Shown here in pieces: positions 1 through 5,454 of a DNA stretch of 6,203 nucleotides. The stretch lies in contig JACPJY010000336.1 of assembly GCA_016187325.1 (NCBI GenBank), forward strand, positions 1 to 6,203. Reading direction: 5' to 3'. The translations under genes were made by a program, and so were the position numbers. Under the pieces are notes generated by a model. The model did not search any database and was not told the DNA's origin. It worked only from the letters and a program-made list of their open reading frames with translations. The stretch's first letter is position 1. Every line of letters begins with the position of its first letter. Origin of the DNA: Rhodospirillales bacterium. GTDB taxonomy: Bacteria > Pseudomonadota > Alphaproteobacteria > Rhodospirillales > Casp-alpha2.

Positions 1-24
1 CCCCCATCCGGCCCAGAGGAGTAG
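1..24 (+). CDS. possible last codons of an upstream gene
   Basis: Frame 1 is open from the window edge and ends at TAG 22-24, which would give a C-terminal PPSGPEE. The Shine-Dalgarno-like AGAGGAG (15-21) of the next gene would lie inside this tail, as in tightly packed operons. In related genomes a carbon-nitrogen hydrolase or glutaredoxin gene often precedes the DUF1178 gene, but seven residues cannot identify anything, and an open frame this short is expected by chance. Confidence 0.2.
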   Translation, partial: PPSGPEE

Positions 25-35
25 GCTGTTTCAAG

Positions 36-506
36 ATGATTCTCTATCAACTCCGATGCCGCCAGGCTCACGACTTCGAGGCCTGGTTCCTGGACAGCGC
101 CACCTTCGACCGCCAGGCGGCGTCGGGCGACGTGACGTGTCCTTATTGCGGCAGCGCCAAGATCGCCAAGGCGCCGATGTCGCCGCGCCTGGCCTCGGGC
201 TCAAGCCGGGGCGACGAGCCCCGCGAACCCGCAAAGCCCGCCGGGCGTTTCGTGCCCGGCGAGGCGCGCGCCACCGAGGTGGCGGCGAAGATCCTGCAGG
301 CGGTCGAGGCCGTCCGCGAGCACGTCGAGGAAACCTGCGACTATGTTGGCGACGAGTTCGCCGACGAGGCCCGGCGCATCAGGAAGGGCGAGGCGGAAGA
401 GCGCGGCATCTACGGCGAGGCCAGCGAGACCGAGGCGGCGAAGCTCGACGACGAGGGCATCAAGGTGTTCCGGCTGCCGTTCGTCCGCCCGCGCAGCAAG
501 AACTGA
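36..506 (+). CDS. DUF1178 family protein (small zinc-ribbon-like protein)
   Basis: A 156-residue soluble protein of the DUF1178 (COG5319) family, of unknown function and common in alphaproteobacteria. The family N-terminus is visible: MILYQLRC, then H12, W17-F18 and a CPYCG motif. C8, H12, C35 and C38 could form one metal site; this is inferred from spacing. The middle (about 50-85) is low-complexity and Pro/Arg/Gly-rich. An acidic helical stretch (about 85-130) leads to the conserved tail, with GIYGEAS then DDEGIKVFRLPFV, near the C-terminus. There is no signal peptide or membrane segment. ATG 36 is the only sensible start and matches the family N-terminus. The best Shine-Dalgarno (AGAGGAG, 15-21) is 14 nt away, longer than ideal. 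The gene converges on ubiG and may be the last of an operon lying left of the window. The family assignment is secure; the biochemical role is unknown. Confidence 0.88.
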   Translation: MILYQLRCRQAHDFEAWFLDSATFDRQAASGDVTCPYCGSAKIAKAPMSPRLASGSSRGDEPREPAKPAGRFVPGEARATEVAAKILQAVEAVREHVEETCDYVGDEFADEARRIRKGEAEERGIYGEASETEAAKLDDEGIKVFRLPFVRPRSKN

Positions 507-520
507 CCCGCCGTCGGCAT

Positions 521-632
521 TTCACCACAGAGATCACAGAGAACACCGAGAAGAAAATATGCGGCGCTGCGCGCCGCGACGAATCACTTTGTTCCTCTAC
601 GTCTCTGTGGTCTCTGTGATCTCTGTGGTTAA
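521..632. repeat. nested palindromic intergenic repeat of 9-bp CACAGAGAN units
   Basis: Positions 521-551 pair with 602-632 at 28 of 31 positions. The core is a perfect 19-bp stem (524-542 with 611-629, ACCACAGAGATCACAGAGA). Each arm holds three imperfect tandem copies of a 9-bp unit: CACAGAGAT, CACAGAGAA, CACCGAGAA on the left, and CACAGAGAT, CACAGAGAC, CACAGAGAC on the other strand at right. The 50-nt loop contains a second perfect hairpin, GCGGCGC/GCGCCGC (561-567 and 571-577, loop TGC). The arms are much more AT-rich than the flanking genes. Similar CACAGAGA repeats are known to me from intergenic regions of many unrelated bacteria, where they yield false ORFs reading HRDHRE or TEITEN in steps of three; I treat such frames here as spurious. 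It lies between convergent stop codons, so it could limit read-through from both sides. No T-run follows either arm, so it is not a standard intrinsic terminator. Confidence 0.85.
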
Positions 633-647
633 TAAACTTCCGGGCCG

Positions 648-1490
648 TCACGGCTTGGTGGCGAATGCCATGTAGTTGACGGCGAGGTCGCGGGAAAGCC
701 GCCAGTCGTCCAGCAGCGGGTTGTAGACCACGCCCTTGAACTCGGCGATCTCGACCCCGGCGGCCTTGAGCCCCGCCGCCAACTCCGACGGGCGCACGAA
801 CTTGCGCCAGTCATGGGTGCCGACCGGCAGCCAGCGCAGCACGTACTCGGCGCCGATCTTGGCCAGCGCCAATGCCTTCAGCGTGCGGTTGATGGTGGAG
901 AGCACCATCGCGCCTTTCGGCTTCACCAGCCGGGCGGCGGCGGCCAGGAACGCGTCCCGGTCGGCGACATGCTCGACCACCTCCAGATTCAGCACCGCGT
1001 CGTAGCGGCCCTTCTCGCGTGCCAGATCCTCCGGCAGCCGGTGATGGTAGTCGATGGCGAGGTCGGACTCGAGGGCGTGCACGCGTGCCACGCGCACCGC
1101 CTCGGCGTCGGCGTCGATGCCGGTGACGCGGGCGCCAAGCCGGGTCAGCGGCTCGGCGATCAGCCCGCCGCCGCAACCGATGTCGAGCACCGAAAGGCCG
1201 GCCAGCGGCCGGTCGCTTAAGGGCTCGCAGCCGAAGTGGCGGGCCAAGTTGTCGCGGATATAGCCGATGCGGATCGGATTCAGCCGGTGCAGTGGTCTGA
1301 AGTCGCCGTCCGGGTCCCACCAGGAGTCCGCAAGTTTCGAGAAGCGGGCCACCTCGTCGGCGGCGGCCGTCGAGCCATGGGAATACCGGGGGCGGGCGCG
1401 TGCCCGCTCGCCGGGGCGTTCGCGGGTTCGCTTGCCGGCGCTGCTCCGGGACTTGCGCCGGGCGGGATTTTTCCTGGCTTTCTGGGCCAT
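648..1490 (-). CDS. ubiG: ubiquinone biosynthesis O-methyltransferase UbiG
   Basis: UbiG is a SAM-dependent class I methyltransferase that performs both O-methylations of ubiquinone synthesis (on 2-polyprenyl-6-hydroxyphenol and on 3-demethylubiquinol) at the cytoplasmic membrane face. Of 280 residues, the family core starts near 46 with EVARFSKLADSWWDPDGDF, then RPLHRLNPIRIGYIRD (65-80). SAM motif I is VLDIGCGGG (101-109), the acidic residue after beta-2 is D126 (VTGID), and NLEVVEHV (168-175) is the usual motif before the product loop. The C-terminus has THDWRKFVRP and GVVYNPLLDDWRLSRD followed by NYM, all typical. Residues 1-36 are an unusual basic tail (15 Lys/Arg), making the protein about 30-40 residues longer than usual. 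ATG 1488-1490 is supported by GGAG (reverse of 1500-1503) nine bases upstream; the only other in-frame candidate, the GTG of EVARF, lacks support. Divergent from lysC and convergent with the DUF1178 gene. Confidence 0.95.
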   Translation of the reverse strand: MAQKARKNPARRKSRSSAGKRTRERPGERARARPRYSHGSTAAADEVARFSKLADSWWDPDGDFRPLHRLNPIRIGYIRDNLARHFGCEPLSDRPLAGLSVLDIGCGGGLIAEPLTRLGARVTGIDADAEAVRVARVHALESDLAIDYHHRLPEDLAREKGRYDAVLNLEVVEHVADRDAFLAAAARLVKPKGAMVLSTINRTLKALALAKIGAEYVLRWLPVGTHDWRKFVRPSELAAGLKAAGVEIAEFKGVVYNPLLDDWRLSRDLAVNYMAFATKP

Positions 1491-1662
1491 GTCTCAAGGC
1501 TCCGGTTCGAGCGCCGGGGCGGGGTTGCCACCGTTCGCGGATATAGAGTATGTATGCGCCGCCCGCGCATCAACAAGCACTAGCGAATTCGCCGATTTGC
1601 GGCCGGTGTCGGCCTGGATCAGGGCGTACGGCGGGACCACCACGGGAACTAGGCCTAACACG
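1491..1662. promoter_or_regulatory. divergent ubiG / lysC control region
   Basis: This 172-bp gap separates two divergent genes, so both promoters should lie here. It includes a short AT-rich patch (1541-1556) in GC-rich surroundings. On the + strand, TTGCCA (1525-1530) and TATGTA (1549-1554) are 18 bp apart and could drive lysC. On the - strand, TTGTTG (1571-1576) and CATACT (1547-1552) are also 18 bp apart and could drive ubiG. The two candidate -10 boxes overlap. Each matches consensus only partly, so they are guesses. The lysC ribosome site is weak: AGG (1651-1653) lies 9 nt before ATG 1663. I saw no riboswitch, leader peptide or strong hairpin. Confidence 0.35.
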
Positions 1663-2883
1663 ATGGCTCGCATCGTCCAGAAATTCGGCGGCACGTCCGT
1701 CGCCGACATGACGCGGATCAAGGCCGTCGCCGTGACCGTCAAGCGCGAACTCGATGCCGGCAACCAGGTCGCGGTCGTGCTGTCGGCGATGGCCGGCGTC
1801 ACCGACCAGCTGGTCGGCTACGCCGCCCAGACCGGCTCGGTGTTCGACGCCCGCGAGTACGACGTCGTCGTCTCGACCGGCGAGCAGGTAACCGTCGGCC
1901 TGTTGGCGCTTTGCCTGCAGAACCTCGGCGTCACCGCCCGCTCGTGGCTCGGCTGGCAGGTGCCGATCTCGACCGACGGCGTCCACGGCAAGGCGCGCAT
2001 CAAGGCGATTGAAGCCAAGGAGCTCAGACGCCGGATGGCGACGGGCGAGGTGCCGGTGGTCGCCGGCTTCCAGGGCTTCGGCCCGGACAACCGGATCACG
2101 ACGCTGGGGCGCGGCGGCTCGGACACCAGCGCGGTGGCGTTGGCGGCGGCGCTGGAGGCCGACCGCTGCGACATCTATACCGACGTCGAGGGCGTCTACA
2201 CGTGCGATCCGAGAATCGTTGCCAAGGCGCGCAAGATCGACAAGATCACCTACGAGGAAATGTTGGAATTGGCGTCGCTGGGTGCGAAGGTCCTGCAGAC
2301 CCGCTCGGTGGTGCTGGCGATGCGCATGGGCGTGCGCCTGCACGTGCGCTCCAGCTATTCCGACGTCCCCGGAACCCTAGTCGTCGATGAGGATGAAATC
2401 GTGGAACATGAAATGGTCAGCGGCATTGCCTACAGCCGGGACGAAGCCAAGATCACGCTCGTCAAGGTGCGGGACAAGCCGGGCGTCGCGGCCGCCATCT
2501 TCGGGCCGCTGGCGGACGCCAGTATCAACGTCGACATGATCGTTCAGAACGTCTCGGCCGACGGCAAGGCGACGGACATCACGTTCACCGTGCCGCGCGG
2601 CGAGCTGAAGCGCACCGTCGAGACGCTGGAGGCGAAGCGCAAGCAGCTCGGCTACGCCGATCTGATCTCGGACGCCAACGTCGCCAAGATCTCGGTCATC
2701 GGCGTCGGCATGCGCAGCCACGCCGGCGTCGCCCAGCGCATGTTCAAGACGCTCGGCGAGAAAGGCATCAATATCCAGGTGATCTCGACCTCCGAGATCA
2801 AGGTCAGCGTGCTGGTCGCCGAGGAATACACCGAGCTCGCGCTGCGCGCGCTTCACAGCGCCTATGGTCTCGACTCCGAATAG
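1663..2883 (+). CDS. lysC: aspartate kinase (monofunctional, two ACT domains)
   Basis: Cytosolic aspartokinase phosphorylates L-aspartate with ATP, the first step toward diaminopimelate/lysine, threonine, methionine and isoleucine. At 406 residues it has the normal length of the monofunctional class, with no homoserine dehydrogenase domain. The amino-acid kinase domain (about 1-240) shows KFGGTSV (7-13), STGEQ (71-75), GRGGSDTSA (149-157), the nucleotide-site TDVEGVYTCDPR (173-184), and EMLELASLGAKVLQTRSV. Two ACT domains follow: one begins near SGIAYSRDEAKITLVKV and includes INVDMIVQNVS; the other spans ISVIGVGMRSHAGVAQRMF to the end and includes the INIQVISTSEIKVS core. These normally bind lysine and/or threonine as feedback inhibitors. 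ATG 1663 directly precedes the family N-terminus ARIVQKFGG; the frame stays open back to 1267, but that part is the antisense of ubiG and is not included. ptsP starts 21 bp downstream, so the two are probably co-transcribed. A possible internal start at 2401 is listed separately. Confidence 0.96.
   Translation: MARIVQKFGGTSVADMTRIKAVAVTVKRELDAGNQVAVVLSAMAGVTDQLVGYAAQTGSVFDAREYDVVVSTGEQVTVGLLALCLQNLGVTARSWLGWQVPISTDGVHGKARIKAIEAKELRRRMATGEVPVVAGFQGFGPDNRITTLGRGGSDTSAVALAAALEADRCDIYTDVEGVYTCDPRIVAKARKIDKITYEEMLELASLGAKVLQTRSVVLAMRMGVRLHVRSSYSDVPGTLVVDEDEIVEHEMVSGIAYSRDEAKITLVKVRDKPGVAAAIFGPLADASINVDMIVQNVSADGKATDITFTVPRGELKRTVETLEAKRKQLGYADLISDANVAKISVIGVGMRSHAGVAQRMFKTLGEKGINIQVISTSEIKVSVLVAEEYTELALRALHSAYGLDSE
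2389..2403 (+). promoter_or_regulatory. possible internal ribosome site and start in lysC
   Basis: GAGGA (2389-2393) is followed after 7 nt by GTG (2401-2403), in frame with lysC at residue 247. This is the acidic linker between kinase domain and first ACT domain. Use of it would yield a 160-residue protein made only of the two ACT domains. An in-frame ATG follows at 2413. Bacillus subtilis and Corynebacterium glutamicum lysC use an internal start to make a beta subunit of about this size and content. The purine run also encodes the linker's Asp/Glu residues, so it may be coincidence. Confidence 0.3.
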
Positions 2884-2904
2884 GCCGGTCGCGAGGGATT
2901 GACC

Positions 2905-5196
2905 GTGGCGCCCCGCCGTCCACCCACGCAACGCGGCCCCGCGGCGGCCGTCAGCCGCCGTCTGCTGGCGCGGGTGCGCGACGTCATGGCCGGCCCCGGC
3001 AGCGCCGAGCGTCGGCTCGACAAGCTGACCGAGATCATCGCCGCCGACATGGTAGCCGAGGTATGCTCAATCTACGTGCGTCGCCCCGGCGATGTGCTGG
3101 AGTTGTTCGCCACCAAGGGCTTGAAGCCGACCGCCGTGCACGTGACGCGGCTCAGCGTCGGCGAGGGCCTGATCGGCGAGATCGCGGCCCGCGCGCGCCC
3201 GTTCGCGCTCGCCGACGCCCAGGAGCATCCGAGCTTCGCCTACCGCCCCGAGACCGGCGAGGAGATCTACTTCTCGCTGATGGGGGTGCCGATCCTGCGC
3301 GGCGGCCGCGTCATCGGCGTGCTGGCGGTGCAGAACCGGACCCGCCGCCAGTACCAGGAGGAAGAGGTCGAGACCCTGCAAACGGTGGCGATGGTGCTGG
3401 CCGAGCTGGTCGCTGGCGGTGAGCTGATCGGCCGCGACGACCTGGTCGCCGACGACGGCGCCGAGCCGACGGCGCTGCGTATCGATGGCATCCGGCTGGC
3501 GGGCGGCCTCGGCATCGGCCGGGCGGTCCTGCACCAGCCCCACCTCACCATCGAGAAGCTGGTCGCCGAGAACCCCGACGACGAGCACCGCCGGCTTTCG
3601 GAAGCTTTCACCGGCATGCACGGCGCTCTCGACGATATGCTCGGCGGCGACAAGCTGGCCGAACGCGGCGAGCACCGCGATATCCTCGAGAGCTACCGCA
3701 TGATCGCCGAGGACGCCGGCTGGGTGGCACGCATCGGCGAGGCAATCGACACTGGCCTCACCGCCGAAGCCGCGGTGCAGAGGGTGCGCGACGACATCCG
3801 GGCGCGCATGAGCCAGGTGACCGACCCCTACCTGCGCGAGCGCGTCCACGACTTCGACGACCTCGCCAACCGGCTGCTGCAGCACCTGATCGGCGGCGGC
3901 GCCCGGCCGGCCGCCCGCGCCATCCCCGCCAACGCCATCCTGATCGCGCGCTCGATGGGGCCGGCGGAGCTCTTGGATTACGACCCGGCGAAGCTGAAGG
4001 GCCTGGTGCTCGAGGAAGGTTCGCCGGTCGCCCACGTCACCGTCGTCGCGCGGGCATTGGAAATCCCGGTAGTCGGACGGGCGCAGGGCGCCGCGGACCG
4101 CATCGAACCCGGTGATGCGGTGATCGTCGACGGCGACAACGCCCAGGTCGTCATCCGCCCCGGCGAGGACGTGCGGGCGGCCTATCGCCAGAGCCTGCAG
4201 GCCCTCGAGGTTCAGAAGGCCCGCTACGCGGCGCTCCGCGATCGCGAGCCGGTGACCAGGGACGGCCAGCGCATCTCGCTCAGCATCAACGCCGGGCTGA
4301 TGATCGACATGGCGCATCTGAAGCAGTCAGGCGCCGACGGGGTCGGGCTTTTCCGCACCGAGATTCCGTTCATGGTGCATGCCGATTTCCCCGACGTCGA
4401 GACGCAGTTCAAGGTCTACGCCAGGGTGCTCGACGAGGCCGGCGGCAAGCCGGTGCAGTTCCGCACCCTCGACGTCGGCGGCGACAAGACGCTGCCCTAT
4501 TGGCATGAGGCCGGCGAGAACAACCCGGCGCTCGGCTGGCGGGCGATCCGCGTGTCGCTCGACCATCCGGCGATGCTGCGCCGGCAGTTGCGGGCCCTGA
4601 CCGAGGCCGCTGCCGGGCGCGAACTCCGGGTGATGTTTCCGATGATCACCGAAGTCGCCGAGCTCGACGCGGCTCGCGAGCTTCTGGAGCGCGAGCTGGC
4701 GCGGACCAAGGCACGCGGCGAGCCGGCGCCCGCGCGCGTCCTCGTCGGCGCCATGCTCGAGGTGCCGGGGCTGCTGTTCCAGCTGCCGGCGCTGCTCGAG
4801 CGGGTCGATTTCCTGTCGGTCGGCAGCAATGACCTGGCACAGTTCCTGTTCGCGTCCGACCGCACCAACCAGCGCCTCGCCGAGCGCTACGACGAACTGT
4901 CGCCGGCGATGCTGGCGGTGCTGAAGACGGTGGTCGAGCAATGCGCCGCCGCGCGTGTGCCGGTCAGCGTCTGCGGCGAGATGGCGGGCCGGCCGGTGGA
5001 CGCCATGGCGCTGGTCGGGCTCGGCTTCCGCTCGCTCTCCATGGCGACGCCGTCGATCGGCCCGGTCAAGGAGATGATCCTGAGCCTGGATGCCGGCCGG
5101 CTCAGTCAATACCTGAGCACGCTGATCGACCCGGCGGAGCACAGCATGCGCGAGAAGCTCAAGGATTTCGCCCGCGACCACGGGGTGGTCGTCTGA
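2905..5196 (+). CDS. ptsP: phosphoenolpyruvate-protein phosphotransferase PtsP (EI-Ntr)
   Basis: EI-Ntr takes phosphate from phosphoenolpyruvate onto a histidine and passes it to NPr, feeding the regulatory nitrogen PTS (EIIA-Ntr) rather than sugar uptake. With start GTG 2905 it has 763 residues. A GAF sensor domain (about 30-165) contains YFSLMGVPILRGGRVIGVLA; in family members it senses glutamine/2-oxoglutarate. The NPr-binding helical domain spans about 185-305, and the phosphohistidine domain (about 330-405) carries H377 in SPVAHVTVVARALEIPVVG. The C-terminal PEP-binding barrel has FRTE (483-486), R520 in FRTLDVGGDK, NPALGWRAIR, E619 in AMLEVPG, N642-D643 in SVGSNDLAQF, and the catalytic C690 in SVCGEMAGRP. 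All are as expected except V375-A376 before the histidine, where Thr-Ser is usual. GTG 2905 has GAGGG (2893-2897) at 7 nt; an in-frame TTG at 2899 lies too close to it and would add two residues. Probably an operon with lysC. Confidence 0.95.
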   Translation: MAPRRPPTQRGPAAAVSRRLLARVRDVMAGPGSAERRLDKLTEIIAADMVAEVCSIYVRRPGDVLELFATKGLKPTAVHVTRLSVGEGLIGEIAARARPFALADAQEHPSFAYRPETGEEIYFSLMGVPILRGGRVIGVLAVQNRTRRQYQEEEVETLQTVAMVLAELVAGGELIGRDDLVADDGAEPTALRIDGIRLAGGLGIGRAVLHQPHLTIEKLVAENPDDEHRRLSEAFTGMHGALDDMLGGDKLAERGEHRDILESYRMIAEDAGWVARIGEAIDTGLTAEAAVQRVRDDIRARMSQVTDPYLRERVHDFDDLANRLLQHLIGGGARPAARAIPANAILIARSMGPAELLDYDPAKLKGLVLEEGSPVAHVTVVARALEIPVVGRAQGAADRIEPGDAVIVDGDNAQVVIRPGEDVRAAYRQSLQALEVQKARYAALRDREPVTRDGQRISLSINAGLMIDMAHLKQSGADGVGLFRTEIPFMVHADFPDVETQFKVYARVLDEAGGKPVQFRTLDVGGDKTLPYWHEAGENNPALGWRAIRVSLDHPAMLRRQLRALTEAAAGRELRVMFPMITEVAELDAARELLERELARTKARGEPAPARVLVGAMLEVPGLLFQLPALLERVDFLSVGSNDLAQFLFASDRTNQRLAERYDELSPAMLAVLKTVVEQCAAARVPVSVCGEMAGRPVDAMALVGLGFRSLSMATPSIGPVKEMILSLDAGRLSQYLSTLIDPAEHSMREKLKDFARDHGVVV

Positions 5197-5454
5197 CGCC
5201 TATCGCGTTCAATCTCAGAGCCTTGTCAAAGCCTTAATCCTTGAAGTCGCCCTTCGAGTCGTGGGAGTATTCTTGAAGGACGCAAGGTTTTTCCTGTCGG
5301 GCTGCCGCAACGCCGCAATTTCCCAGGGGACCAGCAAGCCAAGCGCGACCGGGCGGCGGACGGAAGCGCGGGCAGTTTGATTGCGGGCTCGCGTCGCACC
5401 CCCCGGGTTTTGGCGAACTGGGCTTCGGGGAACGGGGCTTTGGTGAATCGGATC
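5197..5454. other. ptsP-rodZ intergenic region, no gene seen
   Basis: No convincing gene or RNA lies in these 258 bp. A weak stem (5240-5246 with 5252-5258, seven pairs including one G-T, loop of 5) has no T-run after it, so I do not call it a terminator. TTGAAG (5241-5246) and TATTCT (5268-5273) look promoter-like but are 21 bp apart, too far for a standard sigma-70 site. The length suggests the downstream gene has its own promoter here, though I cannot place it. The last 47 bp hold an imperfect repeat. Confidence 0.5.
5408..5454 (+). repeat. three imperfect ~16-bp tandem copies before the rodZ start
   Basis: Three successive segments share a TT(T)GGNGAAC-GGGC pattern: TTTTGGCGAACTGGGC (5408-5423), TTCGGGGAACGGGGC (5424-5438) and TTTGGTGAATCGGATC (5439-5454). 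The first two match at about 12 of 15 positions and the third is more diverged. The last ends exactly at ATG 5455. The GGTGA in the third copy (5442-5446), 8 nt from the ATG, is the likely ribosome site. Confidence 0.5.

Noticed and set aside
602..640. Right arm of the palindrome plus flank as a Rho-independent terminator
   Set aside because: The stem is strong but followed by AATAAACTTC rather than a T-run, and the opposite side lacks one too.
460..651. Short frames through the palindromic repeat reading HRDHRDHRD or TEITEN
   Set aside because: The three-residue periodicity comes from the 9-bp DNA repeat; such frames are known spurious ORFs.
1267..1662. Long N-terminal extension of the lysC frame (132 residues)
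   Set aside because: It mostly overlaps ubiG on the other strand, has no aspartokinase-like sequence, and the family N-terminus begins exactly at ATG 1663.
1491..1662. Lysine riboswitch or leader-peptide attenuator for lysC
   Set aside because: No Lys/Thr/Met codon run, no competing hairpins, and the gap is too short and lacks a recognisable L-box core.
1570..2343. 257-codon open frame on the minus strand opposite lysC
   Set aside because: Antisense composition bias only; no domain or family motif, and lysC on the other strand is certain.
3067..4317. 416-codon open frame on the minus strand opposite ptsP
   Set aside because: The translation is a His/Asp/Arg/Gln-rich composition typical of the antisense of a GC-rich gene, with no recognisable domain; ptsP on the plus strand is certain.
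5240..5258. Hairpin after ptsP as a terminator
   Set aside because: Only seven pairs with a wobble, modest GC, and no T-run follows.
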